From the NCBI GenBank assembly GCA_034414595.1, contig DAOULY010000011.1:62001-126000 (forward strand): a stretch of DNA of 64,000 nucleotides, written 5' to 3'. Made by a program: the position numbers and the translations under genes. Positions 26,896 through 35,180 of the stretch are shown here, in pieces. Position 1 is the first letter of the stretch. The number at the start of each line of letters is the position of its first letter. Source of the DNA: DAOULY01 sp034414595 (GTDB lineage Bacteria > Chloroflexota > Dehalococcoidia > SZUA-161 > JAUWZY01). The notes under the pieces were generated by a model. That model had not been told where the DNA came from. It searched no databases and saw nothing but the letters and a program-made list of their open reading frames with translations.

Positions 26896-27516
26896 TTAAG
26901 CCTGCCTTCCCTCCAGCGCCATCTCGAGGAAGTTAGCGTACATCCTCAAGCCAAGGTCACCGCTCTTTTCAGGGTGAAACTGGGTCGCCACCAAGTTGCC
27001 CCTGACCAGGATACTACACATCGACACACCATAGTCTGTGGTACCGGCTACTACCGACGTATCTCTCAGGTCAGCATAATAGCTGTGAACGAAGTAGAAG
27101 TTGGCCTGGTCCGGTATGCCATCGAAAACGTGGTGGGCCAATCTCTGCTTGACCTGGTTCCATCCCATGTGGGGAATCTTGAACCCTGACGGCAATCTCT
27201 TTACAGTTCCCGGGATCAGCCCTAGGCATTTGTGCCAGCCCCCCTCCTCGGTCCCCGAGAACAGGACCTGCATGCCAACACAGACGGCGAAGAGCGGTCG
27301 CTCCTCAGAGACCCGCTGGCGAATAACTTGTGCCATGCCCGATTCTGCCAAGCTATGCATGGTATCTGCGGCAGCGCCAACGCCAGGGAAGATGACAGCA
27401 GCAGCATCGAGCACCTCACCGGGATCGCTGGTCACCAGTGACTGGTAACCCACCTTCGCTATTGCATTGGCCACGCTACGTAGATTTCCGGCACCGTAAT
27501 CGATTATGGCAATCAT
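26896..27516 (-). CDS. hisH: Imidazole glycerol phosphate synthase subunit HisH
   Basis: 206 residues, a class I glutamine amidotransferase. It starts MIAIIDYGAGNLRSV; the nucleophile is Cys79 in FAVCVGMQ, and the His-Glu pair is in ATQFHPEKSG. It supplies ammonia to HisF. The oxyanion segment has VCVG where GICLG is common. GGAAAGGACC lies upstream of the ATG. It is followed by an FAD oxidoreductase and the glutaminase subunit before hisF, so the HisF-HisH pair is split by other genes. Confidence 0.95.
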   Translation of the reverse strand: MIAIIDYGAGNLRSVANAIAKVGYQSLVTSDPGEVLDAAAVIFPGVGAAADTMHSLAESGMAQVIRQRVSEERPLFAVCVGMQVLFSGTEEGGWHKCLGLIPGTVKRLPSGFKIPHMGWNQVKQRLAHHVFDGIPDQANFYFVHSYYADLRDTSVVAGTTDYGVSMCSILVRGNLVATQFHPEKSGDLGLRMYANFLEMALEGRQA

Positions 27517-27549
27517 CCAGGGTCCTTTCCTTCGTGCGCTTACGATGGT

Positions 27550-27918
27550 TCAGTTCTCGATAGTGATTTCCACTATGTTTTCCCTGGCGATAGCTTTTTG
27601 CTCACCGTCCTTCTTGACAAAGACGTGCATTAATCCCAGCACTTCATATTGACCATTTTCCAAACTAGTGGTGTTCCATCTCACCGGGAAGTTTTCGTGT
27701 CTATCCTCAGACTCCCCGATCTTAATCCATGTATCCGTATTCTTCTTGCGATAGTACCAAGGGTTGGTTACCCTCACGATAGGTCCTGTGAGAGCCAATT
27801 CTTCTAACTCCTTATGCAACAGGTCTTCGTCAAATTTCTCCCGCAACAGAACATTGCCAGAATACTTTTTTAACACCTCTGAAGGAACGATATAATGTGG
27901 TCCCCAATTGTACGGCAT
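27550..27918 (-). CDS. Conserved-looking small protein, unknown function
   Basis: 122 residues with no signal peptide or helix. The sequence starts MPYNWGPHYIVPSEVL and is rich in Trp, Tyr and alternating hydrophobic residues (VRVTNPWYYRKK, VLGLMHVFVKKDG, ENIVEITIEN), suggesting an all-beta fold such as an immunoglobulin-like domain. GGGGGTG lies upstream of the ATG. It sits between a small ferredoxin and hisH, 33 bases before hisH, so it is probably in the nitrogen operon. I do not recognise a named family. Confidence 0.7.
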   Translation of the reverse strand: MPYNWGPHYIVPSEVLKKYSGNVLLREKFDEDLLHKELEELALTGPIVRVTNPWYYRKKNTDTWIKIGESEDRHENFPVRWNTTSLENGQYEVLGLMHVFVKKDGEQKAIARENIVEITIEN

Positions 27919-27930
27919 CGTGCACCCCCA

Positions 27931-27999
27931 TCAAATTTGCCTGATCAATGTTCGCCCATCCTCGGACGGCTTCTTGATTTCCTGGAGCTTTCTCAGCAT
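27931..27999 (-). CDS. 22-codon ORF with strong ribosome site
   Basis: MLRKLQEIKKPSEDGRTLIR plus two residues, preceded by AAAGGAGGGG at ideal distance. It lies between the ferredoxin and the 122-aa gene, and its TGA is 12 bases before the next ATG. It could be a microprotein or a leader that couples translation. Positively charged, no membrane segment. Only the position and ribosome site support it. Confidence 0.4.
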   Translation of the reverse strand: MLRKLQEIKKPSEDGRTLIRQI

Positions 28000-28023
28000 T
28001 GGCTTCCCCTCCTTTTTCCGGTT

Positions 28024-28485
28024 TCAGCTGCGACTTGAGCTAGTCTCATGGTCGGTGCTCAGCGCCAATGCTTCATTCGGGCAATTGGCTACGCAGACCG
28101 GAATCTCCTCTCCGTGACACAGGTCACATTTCAGCATCTTTCCTCGCGTTGTGTCCCGCCTTATCGCACCGAGCGGGCAAAACAACAAGCATGTCCAGCA
28201 CCCAACACACCTTGCTTCGTCAACTTCGACTACGCCTCTCTCACGGTCATAACTCAAAGCACCCGTAAGACAGGCGTAGACACACGGAGCCTCACTACAC
28301 TGCTGGCATCGCACTGAGAACGATACGGGGCCTTTTGCTTCCACCCAGGTTCTGGGCAAAGGCCGTGGTAATTCTCTCTTGAACGCCTTGACCAAGTCCT
28401 TGGATTGCGAATGTTGTAGCTGACAATACACCTCGCAGAGGTGGCAGCCAATACAGACATCTTCATTAACATAGACTCTGGACAT
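28024..28485 (-). CDS. Four-cluster ferredoxin (DMSO reductase subunit B-like)
   Basis: 153 residues from ATG 28485; the open frame extends 23 codons upstream, but MSRVYVNEDVCIGCHLC is a normal ferredoxin start. Four Cys groups are visible: CIGCHLCEVYC, CQQCSEAPCVYAC, CVGCWTCLLFCP and CDLCHGEEIPVCVANCP. This is the pattern of HycB/DmsB-type electron-transfer subunits carrying four [4Fe-4S] clusters. As the first gene behind a strong promoter ahead of glutamate synthase genes it may carry electrons to GltB (inference). No catalytic partner of the DmsA type is adjacent. Confidence 0.88.
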   Translation of the reverse strand: MSRVYVNEDVCIGCHLCEVYCQLQHSQSKDLVKAFKRELPRPLPRTWVEAKGPVSFSVRCQQCSEAPCVYACLTGALSYDRERGVVEVDEARCVGCWTCLLFCPLGAIRRDTTRGKMLKCDLCHGEEIPVCVANCPNEALALSTDHETSSSRS

Positions 28486-28557
28486 CGGCGTATGACCCCT
28501 TGTTGAATTTTTCCCGCTTAATATTAAATGGTAAGCGGCAACCGCCTTCCGCATGCC

Positions 28558-28586
28558 ATATTAGCATATCTTTCCGATGTTGTCAA
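28558..28586 (-). promoter_or_regulatory. Strong candidate promoter of the nitrogen operon
   Basis: On the minus strand TTGACA (28586-28581), a 17-base spacer and TAATAT (28563-28558): near-consensus sigma-70 elements. The leader to ATG 28485 is about 65 bases. It contains an imperfect inverted repeat, GGAAGGCGG...CCGCTTACC (about 28528-28548), placed where a repressor could bind, and a TTAATATTAA palindrome. Confidence 0.65.
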
Positions 28587-29123
28587 GACCCCGCTGTACA
28601 CTTTCTGTTGGACATACGCAGAGTCTGGGGCCATCCATCGATGTTGGGGGATGAAAGGCTGCTGGGTGTCGAGGCAACCGGAGTCGCACAGTTGTGGGGT
28701 GTAGAGATGCAGGTGGGCGGATGGGCGAAGGTAAAATAGGGGAGAGCAAACAATGCCTTGAAGACCATATCTGGAGTTCTATCTATTGGATAACGCGGTC
28801 AACCCCTCTGTGATCATAGATAACCTCCATCCCGATCCTGTATTCCTCAGACGCCGGTGTAAACGTAGCCGAAGACCTGCTGCAGGACCTTCTGGACTCC
28901 TCCCATGTTGGCCTGATTCAGAAATGCGTCGATGACAGCAGGCATCAAGGTGACACAAGATCGAGGCCAGTCTTGGGCAATGGCCTGGGCCGCTTGCTCC
29001 ACTTTAGCCGGGGCAGCGCGTTCTGATCCCGGGCCCATCATGAATAGCCAATTTCTCTATGCCAAATATCAGTCCTTCTTGCATTGCCGGCTTTCGACTG
29101 CCGTGAAAGGGGAAAAGAGGCAC
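28587..29123. other. Intergenic region, one doubtful small ORF
   Basis: No supported gene. A minus-strand 64-codon frame (28847-29041) contains QAANMGG-like and QQVFGYVYTG segments and could be the end of a lost gene; it has no ribosome site and no family I recognise. The stretch 28640-28740 is G-rich with GTGGGCGGATGGGCG, and its opposite-strand translations are low-complexity Pro/Thr/Ser. Confidence 0.4.
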
Positions 29124-29138
29124 AGGCTTTTGTAGCCT
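29124..29138 (-). terminator. Possible terminator after the glycyl radical enzyme
   Basis: Five-base arms AGGCT and AGCCT with a five-base loop lie three bases beyond the stop codon. On the minus strand GTGCCTCTTTT follows, so the T-run is offset by several bases. Weak support. Confidence 0.3.
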
Positions 29139-29140
29139 TA

Positions 29141-31588
29141 TCACCACCCGCTATGCTCCGTCCTGCTTATGATATCATCCTGTATTGACCTATGTAGCAG
29201 GTTGAAGTACGCGCTCCACCCTGCCACTTTGACCAAGAGGTCCGGATATTTTTCGGGGTACACTTGAGCATCCCGCAACATCTCAGAGCTTACCACGTTA
29301 AATTGGATCTGATAACACCTAAGTTCACACCATGCCTTAAGGAATGCCGATACGTTCTGTAATCCCTTACCACCTTCCAGTATCACTGGGCTAAATCTCA
29401 TGTTTTGCAGCACCTTCACGGGCGTTCCTCGTTCAAGAGCAGCCCGATTTACCTTGCCAAGGGTCTTGATTACTGAAGTTGGCCCATTTCTGTCACAGCC
29501 ATGGACTGGGGCACCTGCATCAGCCAATGGTGTCCACGCTTTCCTCCCCGATGGTAATGCCCCGGTCACCGCGCCATATGTAATATTGGCTGAAAGGGAG
29601 AGTACACGAGGAACCCATGTGCCCCCGAAGGAGGTTTTATACTTATATACTTCATCAGCTGCTATGCCATACACTTCTTTTGCAATGGAGTCTACGTAAT
29701 CATTATCATTCCCATATTTGGGAGCTTTACTTATCAGCATCTGCCGTAAATCTTCCCTGCCCTCAAAGTCGCTGTCTAATGCATCGATGAGCTCGGGCAT
29801 AGATATAACCTTATCCTCAAATACGAGCTTTTTGATTGCAGCAAATGAATCTATTGCTTCGGGCAAACCCACACCAACGCTTAGAGCCCAGTACTGAAGG
29901 TCTGCAGGTAAGCCTCCGCCTTGATGATAGTCCACGCCATTTTCTATGCATACCGTTTGCATTGCCGATATAAATGGTATAGCTACTGTGCTATTGAGAG
30001 CTGCAGCCGCAGCAAAATTCGCTAATGACGTAGCAATCCGCACACTATGCGCAACCTGTTTTCTGAATGCTTCTATCACTTCTTCATAACTTCTGAACTT
30101 CCTAGGGTCACCTGTCTCAGCTCCAATCTTCTTCCCATTTATCCTTGCTACCCCGTTATTGAGTGCAAACTCTAAAGGAGCTGAGGAACTAGAGCTAATG
30201 AAACCGAGATGAAATCCGGGGGCACCGAGATTGCCTAACCTAAACTCGATACAACTTGTATTATAATAATCTCGCGCCTCCTCCAAAGGTACTGTCCCAT
30301 TTGTGATGTGCATGATAAGCGGGATTATTTGTTCATCATTATAAAACTTCGGGTTTCCCGTACCCAGTCTTAAGACTTCACAGGCCTTCATTAAGAAGTC
30401 GTCGGGGGTTCCTTCATGCACTCTCACCCCTACATCAGGCAGATGTAACTTTATGTCCCCTACCGCCTGTAAAACCAAATACGAGAGTTCATTGGTGGCA
30501 TCTTCGCCATCTGGGGTCATACCACCTATGTTGAGGGTAGCCCACATGGCATAACCACCCATCCGCTCGGCTTGTCCCTTCGGTTTGGCATACCATGTCT
30601 CGCACAGTTTAATAAAGAGGCATTCAAGCAGCTCTAACGCTTCATCTCTTGTAAGCGTCCCTTCTTCGATATCCTTTTTGTAAAACGGATACAGCCACTG
30701 GTCAAGCCTTCCTGGCGTATAAACTTCCGACTGAGCTTCCAATCGCTCGATCGTATAAACAAATACCGAAAGCTGTAATGCCTCGTGAAAGGTCCTCGGT
30801 GGGTTCTCCGATATCCATTCACATATCTCAGCTATTTTCCCTAGCTCATTTTTTCTATTGGCATTTGCTTCCCTCTCTCTGAGTTCCCTGGCTAATGCGG
30901 CGTACCTTTTGATGAAAGCCGTGGCCGCATCCAAAGCGATCTTCACTGCATTAAGGAAGGGCAGCTTATTGACATCCTCGAATTTTGTTAGGTCTAGCCT
31001 CTTAATTCTGTTGTCAGCCTTCATCTTAAGGCCATTAAACCCCAAGCTTAGAAACTCCTTTGGGGCAAACCAAGGCACCTGGCATATAGTATAATTCCCA
31101 ATGTGAGATGACCAACAACGGCTCGAAAGTGCCTCCTTTAGATCTTCAGATGTCATTCCATCAAATATGTCTTCCTTCGTTTTCCCTTCCCAATATGGAA
31201 TAACATCTTTCCTGATTATTTCCTTATCCTCTTCACTCATGACAAGCGGGTCGAATTCCCTGGTAGAGAGAGTGTCTAATTCCTCCTTAAGCCATGTAGC
31301 CATTAACTCCGGGAAAAGGTGTACACCCCGAGGCTTGGTTGTTGTGCCACCGATGAGTAGTTCATCAGGGCCAATGTCGATGCCCAAGTTCTCTAGAACC
31401 TCTGATAGTGCCTTTGCGCACCTTACCTCCTTAGGCTCGCCTTCTGTTTTCCTAAATGAATTTGTCCAGAGAAGGCATCTTTCAACTGAAACGTAAGGCA
31501 CTGAATGTATCTGCTGCTCCCTTAACCTTTCAACTCTTGGTGTAATAGGCTTCTCCAGCTCTAGCACTTGAACGCTCCTATCCATCAT
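29141..31588 (-). CDS. Glycyl radical enzyme (pyruvate formate-lyase family)
   Basis: 815 residues, typical length. The thiyl-radical cysteine is Cys446 in NTSCIEF, giving a C-x-E motif with Glu448 as in choline lyase and B12-independent dehydratases rather than the CC of pyruvate formate-lyase. The glycyl radical site is Gly790 in VKVAGWSAYF, where most relatives have RVAGYSAYF. ISRTEH follows near the end. The C-x-E motif suggests an eliminating or dehydrating lyase, but the substrate cannot be read from the sequence. No radical SAM activating enzyme is present in this window. A gap of 410 bases separates it from the upstream minus-strand genes, so it probably has its own promoter. Confidence 0.93.
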   Translation of the reverse strand: MMDRSVQVLELEKPITPRVERLREQQIHSVPYVSVERCLLWTNSFRKTEGEPKEVRCAKALSEVLENLGIDIGPDELLIGGTTTKPRGVHLFPELMATWLKEELDTLSTREFDPLVMSEEDKEIIRKDVIPYWEGKTKEDIFDGMTSEDLKEALSSRCWSSHIGNYTICQVPWFAPKEFLSLGFNGLKMKADNRIKRLDLTKFEDVNKLPFLNAVKIALDAATAFIKRYAALARELREREANANRKNELGKIAEICEWISENPPRTFHEALQLSVFVYTIERLEAQSEVYTPGRLDQWLYPFYKKDIEEGTLTRDEALELLECLFIKLCETWYAKPKGQAERMGGYAMWATLNIGGMTPDGEDATNELSYLVLQAVGDIKLHLPDVGVRVHEGTPDDFLMKACEVLRLGTGNPKFYNDEQIIPLIMHITNGTVPLEEARDYYNTSCIEFRLGNLGAPGFHLGFISSSSSAPLEFALNNGVARINGKKIGAETGDPRKFRSYEEVIEAFRKQVAHSVRIATSLANFAAAAALNSTVAIPFISAMQTVCIENGVDYHQGGGLPADLQYWALSVGVGLPEAIDSFAAIKKLVFEDKVISMPELIDALDSDFEGREDLRQMLISKAPKYGNDNDYVDSIAKEVYGIAADEVYKYKTSFGGTWVPRVLSLSANITYGAVTGALPSGRKAWTPLADAGAPVHGCDRNGPTSVIKTLGKVNRAALERGTPVKVLQNMRFSPVILEGGKGLQNVSAFLKAWCELRCYQIQFNVVSSEMLRDAQVYPEKYPDLLVKVAGWSAYFNLLHRSIQDDIISRTEHSGW

Positions 31589-31604
31589 CCCCCCCTATCT
31601 TTAG

Positions 31605-31632
31605 GGCATATCTTATCATAATTTTTTGTCAA
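31605..31632 (-). promoter_or_regulatory. Possible promoter of the glycyl radical enzyme gene
   Basis: On the minus strand a perfect TTGACA (31632-31627) is followed 16 bases later by TATGCC. The -10 match is poor and the resulting leader would be only about ten bases, so this is tentative. Confidence 0.3.
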
Positions 31633-31835
31633 GCACCAAGCATGTTATACTCATGGTCTTTAGAGCACTAATATTGAATCCCTCGCTTTGTGTGTCGTCA
31701 GCAAGATTAGCACAACTCAGTAATGGACACTTATGACCTCTGAACTGGTTGTGTGAAGCCCCCTTAGCATCTGGTTATACTCACGTCTTGCTTGCAGCGT
31801 TTCCCACTTCATCTCCTTCCTTTGGGCCAGGATGT
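31633..31835. other. Intergenic region
   Basis: Together with the flanking transposase relic this fills the 410-base gap between two minus-strand genes. I see no gene, clear hairpin or repeat in it. Confidence 0.4.
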
Positions 31836-31926
31836 CATTCTTCCCGCTGACAGAGGTCTCTTATCGATGCTTCGTGCCGGAGCCCTTCCAGCACAATGCG
31901 GCTCTGCTCTTCAGAGGGTAAACTTG
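31836..31926 (-). pseudogene. Relic of an IS3-type transposase OrfA
   Basis: The minus-strand frame reads SLPSEEQSRIVLEGLRHEAS and continues IRDLCQREE before a stop. This matches the helix-turn-helix start of IS3-family OrfA proteins (IVLEGLRGE.SI.ELCRREGI). The surrounding sequence is out of frame, so only ~30 codons remain. Similar words (LRHEGAII) appear near 52.87 kb on the minus strand, perhaps a second relic. Confidence 0.6.
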
Positions 31927-31998
31927 CGGAGTGTGAGTTCGAGTTACGCTCCCTGAATGATGAACTTGGCCTTGGGGAATCTCAGCATCTCAACACAC

Positions 31999-33540
31999 TC
32001 AAAGTAAGCGTGTTGCCACCTCGTAGCACATTTGAGAGCGGTAGAAGATACAGTTGCCACACATGGGGCAATTCAAACAGCGCTTGGCTTCGCTGATGGC
32101 CATTTCATCGCTGAAACTCAAGTCAACTTCCTTAAAAGAATGAATTCTCTCAGCAATGGGCAACTTGGGCGACTCGTGGCGGTTTCTTCGTTCCACGAAC
32201 CTCGGTATCTGGTCCTCTGAGATTGTCATCGTTTCCCTGATAAACCTTTGCCCAAGCTCCGGCTTCCTGAGGTATCTATTGATAGATAGAGCTGCCTTTC
32301 TCCCTGCGGCCATGGCCTCGGTCACAGTTCCGCGGGCGCTGACGACATCTCCCCCGGAAAAGACACCAGGCAGGTTTGTGGCCAGGGTGTCTGCGTCGGC
32401 GATAATGGCTCCTCTCTGATCTACATTGAGCCCTGGGGCCCCGCTAAGAAATGACATGTCTGGACACTGGCCAATTGCCACAATCACCGTATCGGTATTC
32501 AGGACCTGCTCACTGCCGGCAACAATAACAGGCTTGATGTTGCCCCTGGCATCGAATTCTATAGAGCTCACCTGAGCGAAAGTGATCCCGACCACTCGAC
32601 CTTCGCCACCTAGGATTTTCTGCGGAGCCAGCGAGGGGTGGATTCGGACCCCTTCTTCTTCTGCCTTGGTCACCTCCCAGCTGGACGCTGGCATTTCCTC
32701 CCTCGATTCAAGACATGCGATCTGGACTTCTGCTGCGCCCAGGCGAACCGCAGTTCTGGCGGCATCCATGGCCACATTGCCACCGCCGACCACCACGACT
32801 TTGCTTCCGGTTTCAACTTTCCTTCCTGAATTCACATCCTCCAGCAACGGCAGGGCATAGAAAATGCCCGCCAAGCTCATCCCTGGGAGATCCAATGGCA
32901 AGCTCTTCTGTGTACCCAGGGCAAGAAATATGGCTTTATACCCCAGCTGGAATATATCATCGAGACTTAAGTCCCGTCCGAGAGCTGTGTTGTTCCTGAA
33001 TTCAATCCCAAGGGCATCCATATAACTGATGCCGTTCTGCAATACCCTTCTGGGCAAAACAAATTCCGGGATACCGAAGGCCAGCATGCCGCCGATAACC
33101 GACTGTGCCTCAAAAATGGTAACCCCGTACCCTTGCCTGACCAGATCGTAGGCAGCGATTAAGCCAGCTGGTCCCGAACCTACGATGGCCACGTTCTCCA
33201 CTTCTGTTCTTGTCCCAGGTGTCGGCTTGGCCAGACCCATATTCAATTCATAGTCAGCAATGAAGCGCTTCAGCGACTGGATAGCAAGCGGCTCGTCTAT
33301 CTTGGCTCTGATACAGGCCGACTCGCAGGGGTGGTGGCAGACCCAACCACAAATCCCCGGCATCAGGATGCCGGCCTTCTCGATGGCAACGGCTTCCGCA
33401 AATTCCCCCCGGGCGATGGCGGTAACAGAGCCGGAGATATCCAGATTCAGAGGGCAAGAATCCTGGCACGGGGCCAGACAAGCAGTCCAAGACCAACACC
33501 TTTGCTTCTCAACTTGAACTGGGGACACAAGAGCGGACAT
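31999..33540 (-). CDS. GltD-like NAD(P)H oxidoreductase with iron-sulfur ends
   Basis: 513 residues. The N-terminal Cys-rich domain (CLAPCQDSCPL, then CGWVCHHPCESAC) is the two-cluster domain of glutamate synthase small subunit/dihydropyrimidine dehydrogenase-like proteins. Next are FAD (VAIVGSGPAGLIAAYDLVRQG) and NAD(P) (VVVVGGGNVAMDAARTAVRLG) motifs. The C terminus adds CLNCPMCGNC. It probably passes electrons between NAD(P)H and ferredoxin. It lies four bases after a ferredoxin gene and 3' of a CrtI-like gene, not with glutamate synthase, so a role with those redox partners is likelier than GltD proper. Confidence 0.9.
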   Translation of the reverse strand: MSALVSPVQVEKQRCWSWTACLAPCQDSCPLNLDISGSVTAIARGEFAEAVAIEKAGILMPGICGWVCHHPCESACIRAKIDEPLAIQSLKRFIADYELNMGLAKPTPGTRTEVENVAIVGSGPAGLIAAYDLVRQGYGVTIFEAQSVIGGMLAFGIPEFVLPRRVLQNGISYMDALGIEFRNNTALGRDLSLDDIFQLGYKAIFLALGTQKSLPLDLPGMSLAGIFYALPLLEDVNSGRKVETGSKVVVVGGGNVAMDAARTAVRLGAAEVQIACLESREEMPASSWEVTKAEEEGVRIHPSLAPQKILGGEGRVVGITFAQVSSIEFDARGNIKPVIVAGSEQVLNTDTVIVAIGQCPDMSFLSGAPGLNVDQRGAIIADADTLATNLPGVFSGGDVVSARGTVTEAMAAGRKAALSINRYLRKPELGQRFIRETMTISEDQIPRFVERRNRHESPKLPIAERIHSFKEVDLSFSDEMAISEAKRCLNCPMCGNCIFYRSQMCYEVATRLL

Positions 33541-33543
33541 ACT

Positions 33544-33804
33544 CTACTCCTCCCTGATGCTCAAGGCGTCAACAGGGCAGTTTTCGACGCAAAGTCGAGT
33601 CCAGCGAGATTTGGCCCGGTCTAAGATTTCCTCTTTATCCGTCAGGGGCAAGTTCAAATCAAAGTGATATACACCGCCAAAACAATCGCTGCATTTGTTG
33701 CTATCGATTTCTGTATAGCCCCAGGCCTTTATTGCATCACGCGGGCAGAAAGCGACGCACCGACCGCAAGCAACACACCTCGATTCATCAACGATGATCG
33801 CCAT
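33544..33804 (-). CDS. Small ferredoxin with interrupted second cluster motif
   Basis: 86 residues from ATG 33804, with AGGAG upstream (a GTG lies one codon before). The first cluster motif is regular, CVACGRCVAFCP. The second is split: CSDC is followed by about 27 residues (GGVYHFDLNLPLTDKEEI...) before CVENCP. So either the second [4Fe-4S] site uses a long loop or a different cluster is bound. It is sandwiched between a CrtI-like FAD protein and a GltD-like protein and likely links them electronically. Confidence 0.85.
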   Translation of the reverse strand: MAIIVDESRCVACGRCVAFCPRDAIKAWGYTEIDSNKCSDCFGGVYHFDLNLPLTDKEEILDRAKSRWTRLCVENCPVDALSIREE

Positions 33805-33820
33805 CACTCTCCTATTCGGG

Positions 33821-35134
33821 CTAGATCCGCTGTTTTATATCCTCGACCACAATCCACGCGGTCTCAGCCGAGGCCACGGTTCCCAGAAGGACCCCAGGTT
33901 TGACGCCATCTCCCACATTATACAGGTTCTCTATGGGTGTCTTCTGAGGGAGATCATAGCCACTCCAAGTGTGATAGGCCGGCCAGTCCCCATGAAAACA
34001 GCCAACCCTCAATATTTCGCCATGCCTTTCAAATTGCGGTAGCTCGTGCCTCAGCTGCTCCAGGCATAATTCGACCTCATGAGTGAAATTTATCGGGGGC
34101 AATGAAGAGGCTGGAATGGAACCTACTTCGAACAGATGTTTCCCAGCGGGGGCCAGTTCCGGGCAGAGGACGGTGGGGCAGCGAACTGAGTTCAGCCCTT
34201 GGCTCCGAGCAATGAACAGTCTTAACCTGTCGCCGATGAGAGGTCGATCAGCAGCGAAGGAGATCCAGATAAAACAAGCAGGCCTGTGGGTTTCCCTGAG
34301 CTGTTGCAGGTATCCCTTATCGAAGTTCTCACTCTCCGCCAGCCCCACTGTTTGCTTGGGGCTGGTGTTGCTGATCACAACCTTAGCCCCGATTTCGAGT
34401 TCTTCGCCCTGTCTGTCTACCACCACTCCCTTGACCATCCCGTTGGCTGTCAGAATACGCCTTGCTGCACACCTGGTCCAAACCTGCCCTCCGTCCCTTT
34501 GTATCGCCTGTGCCAAGGAGTCCATCACCGCTATGTTGCCTCCTGGGGCAAAGCCACGATGCTGAAAAACGAGAGGCTCCCTCAGGTATCTGATGAATAC
34601 CGAAGCCAGGAGCTCATCGACATTGATGCAGAAATGGTTAGCCACTATGGTCTGAAAGACTCCGAAAACGGTCTCGTTGCTGGTATATTGCGCCAGCCAT
34701 TCGCGGAGAGAGATCATGCTCAGTGGCTCCTGCCATTTGGTTGCTCGCTCGATGGCGTCTATTATCCTTTGCGCTTCCTCTTCATCTTTACTGGCAAGGG
34801 AGATAAGCCCTCTAAATCCCTGCTCCCTGGTGATTTCATAATCCTGGCCTTGAATTCGATAGTGGTTGACCTGGGTGTCCAGAAGATTGGGGCGAACGTC
34901 GAATTTGGCTCCGACGTCATCGAAGATTTGTTGCAACGTGCCCCCCATAGGCAGTGATAGCGCACCTGTGGTCAGCTTAAAGCCCTTGTATTCGATAGTG
35001 GAACAGCGGCCACCTACCGACGGCAGTTTCTCTACCACCAGAGTTCTGTAGCCGGCATGAGTTAGGAGGGCACCAGCACACAGCCCGCCGATCCCAGCCC
35101 CTACCACCACAACATCATAGCTTTCTTGCTTCAT
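33821..35134 (-). CDS. CrtI-like FAD oxidoreductase (copy 3)
   Basis: 437 residues from ATG 35134, with AAGGTG directly upstream. The FAD motif VVVVGAGIGGLCAGALLTHAG is followed by VVEKLPSVGGRCSTIEYKGF, and the C-terminal segment is LYNVGDGVKPGVLLGTVASAE. It is shorter than copies 1 and 2 and closer to the flavin amine-oxidase fold in general. It heads an operon with the ferredoxin and the GltD-like protein behind a consensus promoter, suggesting a ferredoxin-linked redox reaction on an unknown, perhaps hydrophobic, substrate. Confidence 0.85.
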   Translation of the reverse strand: MKQESYDVVVVGAGIGGLCAGALLTHAGYRTLVVEKLPSVGGRCSTIEYKGFKLTTGALSLPMGGTLQQIFDDVGAKFDVRPNLLDTQVNHYRIQGQDYEITREQGFRGLISLASKDEEEAQRIIDAIERATKWQEPLSMISLREWLAQYTSNETVFGVFQTIVANHFCINVDELLASVFIRYLREPLVFQHRGFAPGGNIAVMDSLAQAIQRDGGQVWTRCAARRILTANGMVKGVVVDRQGEELEIGAKVVISNTSPKQTVGLAESENFDKGYLQQLRETHRPACFIWISFAADRPLIGDRLRLFIARSQGLNSVRCPTVLCPELAPAGKHLFEVGSIPASSLPPINFTHEVELCLEQLRHELPQFERHGEILRVGCFHGDWPAYHTWSGYDLPQKTPIENLYNVGDGVKPGVLLGTVASAETAWIVVEDIKQRI

Positions 35135-35151
35135 CACCTTGTTTGGCTTTT

Positions 35152-35180
35152 ATTCTAAATTCCAATATGATTACTGTCAA
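35152..35180 (-). promoter_or_regulatory. Consensus-like promoter for the CrtI-ferredoxin-GltD operon
   Basis: On the minus strand TTGACA (35180-35175), a 17-base spacer and TAGAAT (35157-35152). The leader to ATG 35134 would be roughly ten bases. The divergent AOR gene starts 186 bases away. Confidence 0.65.

Noticed and set aside
28500..28768. Open frames on both strands giving HPPTCISTPHN-like or MQVGGWAKVK-like text
   Set aside because: No ribosome site, low-complexity translation on both strands, and the promoter of the nitrogen operon overlaps the region.
31999..33540. True glutamate synthase small subunit (gltD)
   Set aside because: It is not next to the glutamate synthase genes and carries an extra C-terminal Cys cluster; only a GltD-like label is supported.
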